Origin: Allokutzneria sp. NRRL B-24872
Lineage (GTDB): Bacteria; Actinomycetota; Actinomycetes; Mycobacteriales; Pseudonocardiaceae
Length of the DNA stretch: 64,000 nucleotides
Assembly (NCBI RefSeq): GCF_002155965.1
Contig: NZ_MUMH01000020.1
Span: forward strand, 1 to 64,000
Reading direction: 5' to 3'
The position numbers and the translations under genes were made by a program. Of the stretch, positions 25,430-34,583 are shown piece after piece (the stretch's first letter is position 1; each line of letters starts with the position of its first letter). Below the pieces are notes generated by a model that saw only the letters and a program-made list of their open reading frames with translations, had not been told where the DNA came from and searched no databases.

Positions 25430-26128
25430 ATGTCCCACCTCTCCGCCATCGCCGCACTTGACGAGCCGACCCGGCGGCGGCTCTACGAGTTCGTCGCACG
25501 GCAGAGCGCCCCGGTCGGCCGGGACGAGGCCGCCGACGCGGTGCAGCTGCCGAGGACGACCGCCGCGTTCCACCTCGACAAGCTCGCGGCGGAGGGGTTG
25601 CTGGAGGTGGTCTACGAGCGCCGCACCGGCCGCTCCGGACCGGGCGCCGGACGTCCGGCGAAGCTCTACCGCCGCTGCCCCCGGCACATCGCGGTGTCCC
25701 TGCCCGAGCGCCAGTACGAGCTGGCCGCGCGGTTGCTCGCCGACGCGGTCGCCGAGGCGCAGGAGACCGGGGAGGCCCCGCGCGCCGTGCTCGACCGGCA
25801 CGCCCACGCGCTCGGCGCGCGGTGGGGCCGCGAGTCCGCCGGATCGTCCACTGTGGACGAAATGCTGGAGCGGCACGGCTTCGAACCGAGGACCTCGGGC
25901 GCGGTGACCTCGCTCGGCAACTGCCCGTTCCACAGCCTCGCCGAGCGGCACGCGGCCATGGTGTGCGGGATGACGCTGCGCCTGCTGGACGGGCTGCTCG
26001 AAGGCCTGGCCGCCGAGGACGTCAGCGCGCGCCTGGAGCCGACCCCGGGGCACTGCTGCGTCCGGCTGCACGCATCATGTCGGGGTGACCACGCCCGAAC
26101 GCCCGATTCCGAACCCGAACGCCGATGA
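25430..26128 (+). CDS. HTH regulator with C-terminal cysteine cluster (SufR-like)
   Basis: A 232-residue regulator. The N-terminal winged helix ([20 protein letters not shown], then [20 protein letters not shown]) is of the ArsR/SufR group (COG2345-like). The C-terminal part has cysteines at [15 protein letters not shown] and GHCC, a spacing close to the iron-sulfur ligands of SufR-type sensors. It may sense oxygen, iron or redox state and control divergent folE. The ATG at 25430 follows AGAAGG very closely. The downstream DinB gene overlaps its end by 44 bases. Confidence 0.82.
   Translation: MSHLSAIAALDEPTRRRLYEFVARQSAPVGRDEAADAVQLPRTTAAFHLDKLAAEGLLEVVYERRTGRSGPGAGRPAKLYRRCPRHIAVSLPERQYELAARLLADAVAEAQETGEAPRAVLDRHAHALGARWGRESAGSSTVDEMLERHGFEPRTSGAVTSLGNCPFHSLAERHAAMVCGMTLRLLDGLLEGLAAEDVSARLEPTPGHCCVRLHASCRGDHARTPDSEPERR
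25846..25858. repeat. GTCCACWGTGGAC palindrome, copy 2
   Basis: Exact 13-bp palindrome (central T) within the SufR-like regulator gene, encoding Ser-Thr-Val-Asp. Confidence 0.8.
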
Positions 26129-26597
26129 GCGCACGACGCTGGAGAACTGGCTCGACTTCTACCGCGCCACCCTGGTCTTGAAGTGCGAGGGGCTGACCGA
26201 GCAGCAGCTGCGCACCGCCTCCGCGCCGCCGTCCTCGCTCACCCTGCTCGGTCTGCTCCAGCACCTGGCCGAGGTCGAGCGCAACTGGTTCCGCCGCGTG
26301 CTGGCCGGGGAGGACGCGCCGCCGATCCACCCCAGGACCGGGGAGGCCAACGGTCACGACGGCGGGTTCGAGCTCGCCGAGGACGCCACCTCCGCCACCG
26401 CCCGCGCCACCTGGGAGGCGGAGGTGGCCGCCGCGCGGGCGAACTGCGCGGGCCGGGAGCTGGGCGAGACTGGAACCTTCGGCGGCGCGGAGTTCAGCCT
26501 GCGCTGGATCTACACGCACATGATCGCCGAGTACGCCAGGCACTGCGGCCACGCCGACCTCCTGCGCGAGCGGGTGGACGGCGCGACCGGGGTCTGA
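26085..26597 (+). CDS. DinB-family protein (DUF664)
   Basis: A 170-residue DinB/YfiT-like four-helix-bundle protein. The metal-ligand-type His motifs are [13 protein letters not shown] and the C-terminal [20 protein letters not shown], typical of the actinomycete DUF664 group. These proteins often act as thiol-dependent S-transferases (mycothiol or bacillithiol related) or have unknown roles. The GTG start at 26085 lies inside the end of the upstream regulator gene (44-base overlap), so the pair is probably cotranscribed. Confidence 0.85.
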   Translation: MTTPERPIPNPNADERTTLENWLDFYRATLVLKCEGLTEQQLRTASAPPSSLTLLGLLQHLAEVERNWFRRVLAGEDAPPIHPRTGEANGHDGGFELAEDATSATARATWEAEVAAARANCAGRELGETGTFGGAEFSLRWIYTHMIAEYARHCGHADLLRERVDGATGV

Positions 26598-26618
26598 TCC
26601 GCTCCTGGTCGATGACCG

Positions 26619-28043
26619 CTACTGGTTGATGAACGAGCCGAACGCCGCGTGCACCTTGTCGTCGGTGGTGATCACGTGCACCTGCGAGGGCGGCCCGATG
26701 TCGGCGAGCAGGCGCGGCCGGGAGTAGTTGAGCACCTTCGGACAGGTCGAGCCGTCGATCTCGATCTTGGTGTCGGTGACCAGCTTCCCGGTGCGCAGCT
26801 CGTAGGCCTTCACCGGGATGGCGATCTTGTGGAAGGTCACCTGGACCGGGAAGGTCGGGCTGATCTTGCTCTCGTACGGGCAGGTCCGCATGGCCGCGCC
26901 GAACTCCGTCGTGCCCGCGCAGACCACCAGCACGGCGTCGGTGGGGTCGTTCGCCTTCCACTCGCCGGGGAGCTTGTTCGCGTACTCGCTGTTGCCGTAG
27001 ATCAGCGAGCGGTTGGTGCCCTTGCCGTAGGGCGCGGCGCCGCTGTACTGCGCGGGCCGCGAGCAGTACGCGGGCTGCGAACCGGCCGAGCCGCGCAGCA
27101 GGTCCCGCACGTTCGCCAGCTCCAGCGCGAGGGTCGCCTGCTTGACGCCCTCCTGCGCCTTGGCGATCAGTTCGTGCCCCGGGTACTGGTCGATCAGCTG
27201 CTGGTAGCGCTGCCGGGCCTGCTGCCAGTTCTTGACCCTCATCAGGTCGTCGCCGCACCCGAGCAGCGCCGCGGGCGCCGTTCTGCCGACCACGTCCGAC
27301 GCTCGGTCCAGCGCGATCCCCGTCGGCTTGCGCTCGCGGAGCCAGTCGGTCACCACGGCTGTGTGGCACGGGTTCTTCGCGGGCAGCCCGGCGAGGAAGC
27401 CGTCCAGCACGACCTCGGCCATCTTCTCGTGGCCGCGGAACTGGAGCAGCACCTGCGCGAGGCCGTCGAAGCCCTCCTTCAGCGCGTCCGTGCGCCCGGT
27501 CAGCGCCGTCGCGAGCTTGCCCTTGGCCGCGCCCACGAGCTTGCACGCTTCGCGGGTCACCTCGCCTCGGTAGGTCGTCGTCAGGTCCACGACGCGGTGG
27601 CCGAACCACAGCTGCTCAACGGAATCCACCGCTCGCGCGCAGTCGCCCTGTGCGCGGGCGTCGGCCAGCGCGACGTCGATCCGGTGCAGGTCGAAGCGCA
27701 GCAGGCCGACGACGACCACCACGGGCAGTGTGAAGGCGAGCAGCACCGCCCAGCGCCAGCGCTTCGCCCGGCGCCCGCCCGCGAGGAACCAGCCGTGCCA
27801 GATCATGGCGGCCCACCACAGCAGCACGACCACGTCGAACCACCACTCGCGCACCACCGTGGCGAGCAGGGCGACGAGCACGACGGTGACCAGGCTCGTG
27901 ATCAGGGCGAGGCGGCGCTTGCCGAGCGCGAGGTAGCCCGCGCCGAACAGGGACGCGTTGCCCAGCGCGGCGCCGAGCGGTCCGACTCCGGGCTCGGGCT
28001 CGGGCGTCCGGTCCTCGGGCTCGACCTGGGTCGGCTCGTCCAT
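26619..28043 (-). CDS. Membrane protein with a tetratricopeptide-like region
   Basis: A 474-residue protein. A short acidic/proline N-terminus is followed by about four hydrophobic segments (residues about 38-62, 68-85 and 95-112), then a large soluble part with TPR-like helices (NWQQARQRYQQLIDQYPG near residues 265-285) and a C-terminal beta-rich domain with paired cysteines. It may be a membrane-anchored stress or envelope protein; no enzyme motif is recognised. AAGGGA precedes the ATG at 28043. Function unknown. Confidence 0.7.
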   Translation of the reverse strand: MDEPTQVEPEDRTPEPEPGVGPLGAALGNASLFGAGYLALGKRRLALITSLVTVVLVALLATVVREWWFDVVVLLWWAAMIWHGWFLAGGRRAKRWRWAVLLAFTLPVVVVVGLLRFDLHRIDVALADARAQGDCARAVDSVEQLWFGHRVVDLTTTYRGEVTREACKLVGAAKGKLATALTGRTDALKEGFDGLAQVLLQFRGHEKMAEVVLDGFLAGLPAKNPCHTAVVTDWLRERKPTGIALDRASDVVGRTAPAALLGCGDDLMRVKNWQQARQRYQQLIDQYPGHELIAKAQEGVKQATLALELANVRDLLRGSAGSQPAYCSRPAQYSGAAPYGKGTNRSLIYGNSEYANKLPGEWKANDPTDAVLVVCAGTTEFGAAMRTCPYESKISPTFPVQVTFHKIAIPVKAYELRTGKLVTDTKIEIDGSTCPKVLNYSRPRLLADIGPPSQVHVITTDDKVHAAFGSFINQ

Positions 28044-28155
28044 CGGGGTCCCTTCAAGGGCGGTCAGGGCAGGGTTCACCCATTCTGGCCACCCGGGACG
28101 GGAGGGGTCCCGAAGCGATCTCAATCCGTGACCGGGTTCTCCATGCTTCTCGACC

Positions 28156-28168
28156 GTCCACAGTGGAC
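28156..28168. repeat. GTCCACWGTGGAC palindrome, copy 3
   Basis: Exact 13-bp palindrome in the intergenic region between the TPR membrane-protein gene and the GH172 gene, so this copy cannot be explained by protein sequence. Confidence 0.8.
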
Positions 28169-28256
28169 TCACTGAGGCACTGATCGGCGGATTGACGTGC
28201 CGCCGAACGGGCGCCTAGGTTCCCAGAGATCGTTTTCTCGGTCGGGAGGCGGCACG

Positions 28257-29324
28257 ATGTCCTACGGCAACCACGGGAGCAGTCTGCGCGATCTCGCCCG
28301 CCTGCGGTCCTCGCGCAGGCGCAGGGCGTCGAGCTGGGACCGCAGCGGCGGCAACGACGACCGGCTCACGATCCAGCCGGGGCAGACCGCGGTGCTCGCC
28401 GACATCGAGGGCAGCGGCTCCATCACCCACATCTGGTGCACGGTGGCGCTGCCGGGCGATGCCGAGCAGGAGCCCGACTTCCTGCGCAGGCTGCTGCTCA
28501 AGATCACCTGGGAGGACAGCGCCGACCCCAGCGTGCTGGTGCCGCTCGGCGACTTCTTCGGCATGGGGCACGGCAGGACCGGCAACTTCGTGTCGGCGCC
28601 GCTGCAGATGAGCCCGGAGGACGGCAAGGGCTTCAACTGCTGGTTCCACATGCCCTTCCGGCGCCGCGCCAAGCTCGAACTGATCAGCGAGATGTCCAGC
28701 GCGCCGGTGTACTTCTACTTCTACGTCGACTACGAGCTCTTCGACTCCATCGAGGACGACCTCGGCTACTTCCACGCGCAGTGGAACCGGGTCAACCCCA
28801 CCGACGGCGTCGAGCAGGGCGAGCAGTCCAACGAGGAGTTCCTCTTCGGCGGCACCAACACCGACGGCGCCGGCAACTACGTCGTGCTCGACGCGACCGG
28901 GCACGGGCACTACGTCGGCTGCGTGCTCAATGTGCACAACCTCCGCGAGACCGAGCAGTGGAACTGGTACGGCGAGGGCGATGACATGATCTTCATCGAC
29001 GGTGAGCCGTTCCCGCCGTCGTTGCACGGCACCGGGACCGAGGACTACTTCAACACCGCGTGGTGCCCGACGCAGTCCTACTCCGCGCCCTACCACGGGC
29101 TGACGCTGCCCGGCGGGCCGAACTGGAGCGGGCAGATCTCGATGTACCGCTTCCACGTCGAGGACCCGGTGACCTTCACCCAGTCCATCCGCGTGACCAT
29201 CGAGCACGGCCACGCCAACAAGCGCTCCGACGACCTGTCCTCGGTCGCCTACTGGTACCAGACGTTGCCGCACAAGCCCTTCGGCATCCTCCCCGTGGCC
29301 GAACGCCTCCCCCGCCCCACCTGA
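28257..29324 (+). CDS. GH172 (DUF2961) family glycoside hydrolase
   Basis: A 355-residue protein of the DUF2961 family, now glycoside hydrolase family 172, whose members act on furanosides: alpha-D-fructofuranose linkages and, in actinobacteria, D-arabinofuranose of arabinogalactan or lipoarabinomannan. The double jelly-roll layout and the conserved acidic motif HGTGTEDYF (Glu near residue 260, a likely catalytic residue) are visible, as are DIEGSGSITHIWCTV and PLGDFFGMGHG. No signal peptide is seen. GGGAGG precedes the ATG. A role on the host's own arabinan or on a relative's wall is possible, since an Emb arabinosyltransferase is encoded at 58.5 kb, but the substrate is inferred. Confidence 0.85.
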   Translation: MSYGNHGSSLRDLARLRSSRRRRASSWDRSGGNDDRLTIQPGQTAVLADIEGSGSITHIWCTVALPGDAEQEPDFLRRLLLKITWEDSADPSVLVPLGDFFGMGHGRTGNFVSAPLQMSPEDGKGFNCWFHMPFRRRAKLELISEMSSAPVYFYFYVDYELFDSIEDDLGYFHAQWNRVNPTDGVEQGEQSNEEFLFGGTNTDGAGNYVVLDATGHGHYVGCVLNVHNLRETEQWNWYGEGDDMIFIDGEPFPPSLHGTGTEDYFNTAWCPTQSYSAPYHGLTLPGGPNWSGQISMYRFHVEDPVTFTQSIRVTIEHGHANKRSDDLSSVAYWYQTLPHKPFGILPVAERLPRPT

Positions 29325-29363
29325 TCCGCCCGCTCAACGCGCCCCGCAGTGGTCTAAACCCTT

Positions 29364-29426
29364 CCCGTTTCGTACCGGTAGCGGGATTTGGGAGCGCTCT
29401 CTTTCCCGAGTGGAGTACGAAACGGG
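29364..29426. repeat. Palindromic element, copy A
   Basis: Inverted arms CCCGTTTCGTAC and GTACGAAACGGG (12 bp) enclose a 39-base loop containing GGGAGCGCTCTC. The same outer arms and a related loop occur at 40146-40205. It lies between the convergent GH172 and permease genes, where it could act as a two-way terminator. Confidence 0.75.
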
Positions 29427-29433
29427 TTGTCGG

Positions 29434-30948
29434 CTACTGGGGGCGGGTAGCGTTGTCGACGACGCGGTCGCGGGCGATGGCGCTCTTGGAGCCCATGCCG
29501 ATGGTGGCGTAGACCTCCGGCCACGCGCCGCGCAGCCACAGGCCCCACGCGAAGCCGACCACGGCGATCACCAGGTAGGTGGTGGGGATGCCCCACGCCA
29601 GCGGTGAGTCCGCGTCGACGCCGAGCAGCTTGTCGAAGTTGGCCAGCACCAACACCATCGCCACGCACATGCCGATCGCGGCGAGCACGGGGGCGATGAC
29701 CCGGCGCCACGCGGACTCGGCGGTGGGGCGCTTGACGAAGAAGCCGATGACGGCGAAGGAGGTCGCGGTGATCAGCAGCATCACGCCGAGCGAGCCTGAC
29801 GTGCACCACCAGTAGAACAGGTTGATCACCGGGTCGAGGTCGAAGAGCGCGTAGACCACGATCACCGCGAACGCCAGCGCGCTCTGGATCAGCGAGCTGT
29901 TCTTCGGCGCCCCGGTGCGCAGCGAGGTCCGGCCGAGCACGGCGGGCAGCACGCGTTCCCGGCCGAGCGCGAAGGTGTAGCGGGCGGCGAGGTTGTGGAA
30001 GGCGATCAGCGTGGCCAGCGCGCCGGTGACGTAGAGCGCGCGCCCGATCATCGCGAAGCTTGTGCCGAGGCTGCTGGCGGCCAGGCTGTAGATCAGGTTG
30101 GTGCTCTCGGTCTGCGAGGCCCTGCCGATGTGCTCGGGGCCGGTGGCCACGCTCATCGCCCACGAGGCCAGCGTGTAGAGCCCGACGAGCACGCCGAGCG
30201 AGGTGAAGGTGGCCATGCGCACCGTCTTGCCGGGCCGCCTGGCCTCCTCGCTGAACACCACCGAGCTCTCGAAGCCGACGAAGGCGGTGATCGCCACCGC
30301 GAGCACCGCGCCGACCCCTGGCGAGAACAGCGTTTCCGGGTTCAGCGCGTCGACGGTGACCACGCCGCCCGCGGGGTGGGTCAGGTTGCCGATGCTGTAG
30401 ACGACGATCACCAGGATCTCGGCGACCAGCAGCACCGCGAGGATCTTGCTGTTGAAGTCGACGTGCTGCAGGCCGAGGAAGGCGACGAGGGCGCACCCCA
30501 CCAACGCGATGAGCCACCACGGCAGGTCGACGCCCCAGTCGCGGAACAGCGCGGCGCCGGCGTCCCCGATGGCGCCGTAGACCCCGATCTGGATCACCGT
30601 GTACGCGATCAGCGCCACCAGCGCCGCGGAGACCCCGAGCGGCCGGGTCAGTCCCCTGCTGACGTAGGCGGAGAAGGCGCCCGCGTTCACCACGTACGGC
30701 GCCATCGTCACGTAGCCGACGGAGAACAGCGCGAGCAGCCCGCCCGCGACGACGAAGGCGACCGGGATGCCGATCAGACCGGTGACCGAGTAGCCCGAGG
30801 TGATCACCATGGTGACCGCGGTCAGCGGGGCCGCCGCCGACATGGCGAAGAAGATCACCGACGGCACGCCGAGCCGGTTGGCCGCGAGCGCGACCGCGAC
30901 CCGTCCACGGCTGCCGTGCGCCCTGTTCTGGGACACCTTCTGGGACAT
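29434..30948 (-). CDS. APC-superfamily amino acid permease
   Basis: A 504-residue membrane protein with about twelve hydrophobic segments and the N-terminal fold of amino acid-polyamine-organocation permeases (FFAMSAAAPLTAVTMVITSG, then GIPVAFVVAGGLLALFSVGY). It would import an amino acid or related amine by proton symport. The ATG at 30948 is preferred because it begins the charged N-terminal tail directly before the first segment. It is convergent with the GH172 gene across a palindromic element and divergent from the sialidase-like gene. Substrate unknown. Confidence 0.88.
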   Translation of the reverse strand: MSQKVSQNRAHGSRGRVAVALAANRLGVPSVIFFAMSAAAPLTAVTMVITSGYSVTGLIGIPVAFVVAGGLLALFSVGYVTMAPYVVNAGAFSAYVSRGLTRPLGVSAALVALIAYTVIQIGVYGAIGDAGAALFRDWGVDLPWWLIALVGCALVAFLGLQHVDFNSKILAVLLVAEILVIVVYSIGNLTHPAGGVVTVDALNPETLFSPGVGAVLAVAITAFVGFESSVVFSEEARRPGKTVRMATFTSLGVLVGLYTLASWAMSVATGPEHIGRASQTESTNLIYSLAASSLGTSFAMIGRALYVTGALATLIAFHNLAARYTFALGRERVLPAVLGRTSLRTGAPKNSSLIQSALAFAVIVVYALFDLDPVINLFYWWCTSGSLGVMLLITATSFAVIGFFVKRPTAESAWRRVIAPVLAAIGMCVAMVLVLANFDKLLGVDADSPLAWGIPTTYLVIAVVGFAWGLWLRGAWPEVYATIGMGSKSAIARDRVVDNATRPQ

Positions 30949-31221
30949 CGGGGAACTCCTGGCTTGGAAACGAACACGCGGCCAGAGCGAGTTGATCACG
31001 CGAGTGGGCGGAGCATAGCGGAGTGCTCCACTTCCCCCGAACTCCCCCGAAGGAATGGAAGAACTAGCGTCTCAAGAATCTGATGCGCCGACCGACCGGA
31101 ACAGAATGCATTTCGCAATTCCTCGCTCGAACGTCTTGTAGCGGAGCCGGTCGCACCGCCACGCTGGTGGTTCCCGCGCGCGCGAGCGCGCCCGTGACGC
31201 CGCCTCGACGTGGAGGTTTCG

Positions 31222-32826
31222 TTGTCCCTGCAACGATCGGTGTTCTCGCAAAGCATTCTGCTGTTCCTCGTCCTGCTTCTCTCCCTCACCAACCTCACCC
31301 TCCCGGCGGTTGCGGCGACCGGAACGCCGCTGCGCGAGGGAACGGGCCTGTATCCGCGTGTCCTGCGCTTGTCCAACGGCGTGGTCGTCGCCAGCGTCGT
31401 GACTTTCGAGGGCAACCGCGGAATAGCGGCGATCTACCGCAGTACCGACGACGGTGGAAGTTTCACCCAGATCGGCAACATTGCCGACCCGGCCGCATCG
31501 GAGGGTCGCGGCCTGTGTTGCGGGAGTTTGTTCGAGTTATCGGGTCGAGTGGGTGATCTCCCGGCCGGGACGCTGCTCTGGGCGGCCTCTGTCGGCCAGA
31601 ACGCGCCGGATCGGCGGATGTCCCTGCGCGTGTGGCGCAGCCCGGACCAGGGGCGCACCTGGTCCTACCTCTCCACCTGCCGCGTCGCCCCGAACACCGG
31701 CGGCCTGTGGGAACCCGAGCTGTCCGTGGACGCGTCGGGACGGCTGGTCTGCCACTACGCCGACGAGACCCGGGGCGGCCAGCACAGCCAACTGCTCGCA
31801 CGGGTCTCCTCCACCGACGGCGTGACGTGGAGCGCGCCGGTCGACACCATCGCCCTCGCCGTGCAGGGCGAGCGCCCGGGGATGCCCGTGGTGCGGAGGA
31901 TGCCCGACCGCAGCTACTCCATGCTCTACGAGGTGTGCGGTGTGCCCGGCCAGTTCGACTGCGCCGCGCGCTTCAGGACCTCGGCGGACGGGTGGAACTG
32001 GGGCGACGCCCGCGACATCGGGCCGGTGGTGCGAACCCAGGACGGCGGCTACCTCGCGCACGCGCCGACCTTCTCGTGGTCCGACAACGGGACCGCGCGA
32101 GGTCGCCTGATCGCGGTCGGGCAGCAGCTGCGCCGGGCGGACGGCAGCACCTCGCCGGAGAGCGGGCGGGCGCTGCTGGTCAACACCGAGGGCGGGCACG
32201 GCAACTGGTTCACCATCCCGGCCCCGGTCCAGGTGGCCGACCCGCCGAACAACTACTGCCCGAACTACAGCTCGACGCTGCTGCCCTCCCGCGACGGGCA
32301 ACGCGTGCTGGAGATCGCGACCGACTACGACGGCGGGGTCTGCAAGCCTTACCACGCAACGGGTTCGGCCGTGGGCACCGGCGGCGCGGACGGCCTGGCC
32401 CCCGGCAGGACGTACCGCTTCATCAACGTCCACAGTGGACACTGCTTGGACGTCGCCGCCGACTCGCGACTGCCCGGCGGCAACATCCAGCAGTGGACGT
32501 GCAACAACCTCGGCCCGCAGAACTTCCGGGTGGACTCGGTGGCGCCCGGCGTGTTCACGCTGACCGGGGCCAACAGCGGGCACTGCGTCGAGGTCACCGG
32601 GCAGAGCACGGTCGCGGGCGCCGACGTGATCCAGTGGACGTGCAACGGAGTTCCCGGACAGCGTTGGCGCGCCTCGAACGTCGGCAACGGCTACTACACC
32701 CTCACCAACGTCAACAGCGGCCAGTGCCTCGACGTGGTCGCGGGGTCGCAGGCCCCGGGCGCGGATGTCGCGCAGTGGCACTGCAACCGGCTCGCCCCGC
32801 AGATCTGGAAGGCCGAACAACGCTGA
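31222..32826 (+). CDS. Secreted sialidase-like beta-propeller with ricin-type lectin domain
   Basis: A 534-residue secreted protein. A signal peptide (SILLFLVLLLSLTNLTLPAV, cleavage near AVAA) precedes a six-bladed-propeller-like domain with Asp-box repeats (STDDGGSF, SPDQGRTW, STDGVTW, SADGWNW). The C-terminal about 130 residues form a ricin B-type beta-trefoil with three QW-type repeats (HCLDVAADSRLPGGNIQQW, HCVEVTGQ, QCLDVVAG). The classical sialidase FRIP motif is not evident, so the glycan cleaved is uncertain. The TTG at 31222 is preferred over GTG 31210 because GGAGG sits five bases before it. Confidence 0.82.
   Translation: MSLQRSVFSQSILLFLVLLLSLTNLTLPAVAATGTPLREGTGLYPRVLRLSNGVVVASVVTFEGNRGIAAIYRSTDDGGSFTQIGNIADPAASEGRGLCCGSLFELSGRVGDLPAGTLLWAASVGQNAPDRRMSLRVWRSPDQGRTWSYLSTCRVAPNTGGLWEPELSVDASGRLVCHYADETRGGQHSQLLARVSSTDGVTWSAPVDTIALAVQGERPGMPVVRRMPDRSYSMLYEVCGVPGQFDCAARFRTSADGWNWGDARDIGPVVRTQDGGYLAHAPTFSWSDNGTARGRLIAVGQQLRRADGSTSPESGRALLVNTEGGHGNWFTIPAPVQVADPPNNYCPNYSSTLLPSRDGQRVLEIATDYDGGVCKPYHATGSAVGTGGADGLAPGRTYRFINVHSGHCLDVAADSRLPGGNIQQWTCNNLGPQNFRVDSVAPGVFTLTGANSGHCVEVTGQSTVAGADVIQWTCNGVPGQRWRASNVGNGYYTLTNVNSGQCLDVVAGSQAPGADVAQWHCNRLAPQIWKAEQR
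32428..32440. repeat. GTCCACWGTGGAC palindrome, copy 4
   Basis: Exact 13-bp palindrome in the lectin-coding part of the sialidase-like gene. Here it is read in a different frame (Asn-Val-His-Ser-Gly-His), unlike the Ser-Thr-Val-Asp copies. Confidence 0.8.
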
Positions 32827-32925
32827 GCACGGCCGAAATGAGCTGAACGGCCTAGAAGTCCTTGTGCGGCAACGGGTTACCCTCCCGTCCTCAACTCCTG
32901 TCCCCCTGCACCAGGAGGTTTCTTC

Positions 32926-33651
32926 GTGCTGCGCAAGATCATCCAACTGTGCCTGTCCCTGGTCGTCGCGTGTGCCGGGGTGGCCGTCGCCGCCGCCCCG
33001 GCGCACGCGGACGGCTGCTACACATGGGGCAGAACGCTGTCCCAGGGCATGAACGGCGAGGACGTCCGGCAGCTCCAGATCCGCGTGTCCGGCTATCCCG
33101 GCCACGGCGCGGTCCTGGGGCTCGACGGCGACTTCGGCCCCGCGACCAAGGCGGCCGTCACCCGCTTCCAACAGGCGTACGGGCTCCCCGCGGACGGTGT
33201 CGCGGGCGGCCAGACCTTCACCAAGATCTACCAGCTCCAGGACGACGACTGCACGCCGGTGAACTTCGCCTACTCCGAGCTGAACCGCTGCAACTCCACA
33301 TGGGCAGGTGGCGCCGTCCCCGCCGCCACCGCGAAGGCGAACGCGCTGGTCTCCATGTGGAAGCTCCAGGCGATGCGGCACGCCCTCGGTGACAGCTCCA
33401 TCCGCGTCACCAGCGGCTTCCGCAGCGTGTCGTGCAACAACGCCGCCGGTGGGGCGTCGAACAGCCGCCACCTCTACGGCGACGGCGTCGACCTCGGTTC
33501 CGGACCGCACTCGCTGTGCAAGCTCGCCCAGCAGGCGCGCAACCACGGGTTCAACGGCATCCTCGGCCCGGGCTACCCGGGGCACGGCGACCACACGCAC
33601 GTCGACCACCGGTCCAGCCGCTTCTGGTCAGCTTCCAGCTGCGGGATCTGA
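32926..33651 (+). CDS. Secreted M15-type D-Ala-D-Ala carboxypeptidase/muramoyl peptidase
   Basis: A 241-residue secreted enzyme with a signal peptide (CLSLVVACAGVAVAAAPAHA), an N-terminal peptidoglycan-binding type 1 domain (residues about 40-105; LGLDGDFGPATKAAVTRFQQ) and a C-terminal zinc peptidase M15 domain. The metal motifs SRHLYGDGVDL (near 179) and GDHTHVDH (near 220) are as in the Streptomyces albus G carboxypeptidase. It would cut peptidoglycan stem peptides outside the cell. The GTG start has AGGAGG eight bases upstream. Confidence 0.92.
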   Translation: MLRKIIQLCLSLVVACAGVAVAAAPAHADGCYTWGRTLSQGMNGEDVRQLQIRVSGYPGHGAVLGLDGDFGPATKAAVTRFQQAYGLPADGVAGGQTFTKIYQLQDDDCTPVNFAYSELNRCNSTWAGGAVPAATAKANALVSMWKLQAMRHALGDSSIRVTSGFRSVSCNNAAGGASNSRHLYGDGVDLGSGPHSLCKLAQQARNHGFNGILGPGYPGHGDHTHVDHRSSRFWSASSCGI

Positions 33652-33659
33652 GCCCGCGC

Positions 33660-33703
33660 GCACCGGCTCCCCTCACCCGGTCCCGGGTGAGGGGAGCCGG
33701 TGC
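33660..33703. terminator. Long perfect hairpin between convergent genes
   Basis: Two perfect 21-bp arms (33660-33680 and 33683-33703) with a 2-base loop lie between the M15 peptidase and the APH-family gene and overlap the last codons of the latter. The structure is symmetric and could end transcription from both sides. Confidence 0.85.
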
Positions 33704-34554
33704 AGATCCGCCACGATGTGCTCGACGAACGAGTCGACCCGGTCCAGGTTCCGCGTGTGCAGCGCCGACACGAGGTAGCCAGCGCCGATCGTCGCGTCCC
33801 ATGCCCGCGCGCGGCGGTACATCCGCTCGTCCACCGCGCCGCGCACGTTCTCCCAGCCGTGCCACGCCATCAGCGCCGCGTCGATCGCGGGATCGGTGAC
33901 GAGCGCGAGGTCCCAGTCCAGGACGCCGACCAGGTCGCCGTTGTCGTCCCAGTGCACGTTCCCCATGCCGATGTCACCGTGCACGAGCGCGTCCGGAACC
34001 GGCTCCATGGCCAGCGCTTCCTCCAGTCGGCCCAGGCGCTCGGCGCGCTTGTCCGCCGGGAGGCGCGGGATGACCTCCTCGGCCAGGACCCGCGCCCAGC
34101 CGCGACCGTCCGGGTAGGTCGGTGACACGTGCAGCAGCGCCTCGAGCTCGGGGCTGACCGGGCACTCGCGGACCGCGCGGAGCAGGTGGCCGATCTGCCC
34201 GGGATCGCCGTGGCCCTCCGGCCAGGGCTTGCCGCCGATCCACGACAGGGCGACGGCCGCTCGCTCGCCGAAGGTGGTCACCGGGGTCAGCGGCTCGGGA
34301 ACGGCGAAGGGCGGATCGGCGGCGGCGATCAGGCGCAGCACCTCGGTCCGGCGGGGCATCGCCTCGGCGTGCATCGCGCGCCTGCTGACCCGGACGGCAG
34401 CCACCCCGGGCACCAGGACGACCTCGTGCATCGAGCCCCCGGCCATCCGCGCGGAGTCCAGCGGCACCCCGGGCAGGAGCGCGTCGGCGATCTCCAGCAG
34501 CTCGCCGGAGACCGCCGACCCGTCACTCTCTTCTGACACGGGCCGTACCTTCAC
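33673..34554 (-). CDS. Aminoglycoside phosphotransferase-family kinase
   Basis: A 293-residue APH-fold protein. The catalytic loop HGDIGMGNVHWD and the metal motif VLDWD are typical of the APH/choline-kinase superfamily, whose members phosphorylate antibiotics, sugars or amines with ATP. The N-terminal nucleotide-binding part (MHEVVLVPGVAAVRV) is present. No close resistance enzyme is recognised, so antibiotic modification should not be assumed. The GTG at 34554 is the longest plausible start. The 3' end is embedded in a terminator-like hairpin. Confidence 0.85.
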   Translation of the reverse strand: MKVRPVSEESDGSAVSGELLEIADALLPGVPLDSARMAGGSMHEVVLVPGVAAVRVSRRAMHAEAMPRRTEVLRLIAAADPPFAVPEPLTPVTTFGERAAVALSWIGGKPWPEGHGDPGQIGHLLRAVRECPVSPELEALLHVSPTYPDGRGWARVLAEEVIPRLPADKRAERLGRLEEALAMEPVPDALVHGDIGMGNVHWDDNGDLVGVLDWDLALVTDPAIDAALMAWHGWENVRGAVDERMYRRARAWDATIGAGYLVSALHTRNLDRVDSFVEHIVADLHRLPSPGTG

Positions 34555-34583
34555 ACACCCGCCTCAGGATTTCAGCCGGTGTG

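Noticed and set aside
25395-25430. TCCTTCTA / TAGAAGGA inverted repeat between folE and the regulator
   Set aside because: Both arms coincide with the ribosome sites (AGAAGGA) of the two divergent genes, so the symmetry is explained without an operator.
33673-34554. An aminoglycoside resistance gene
   Set aside because: Only the general APH-fold motifs are seen; the superfamily has many non-resistance kinases.
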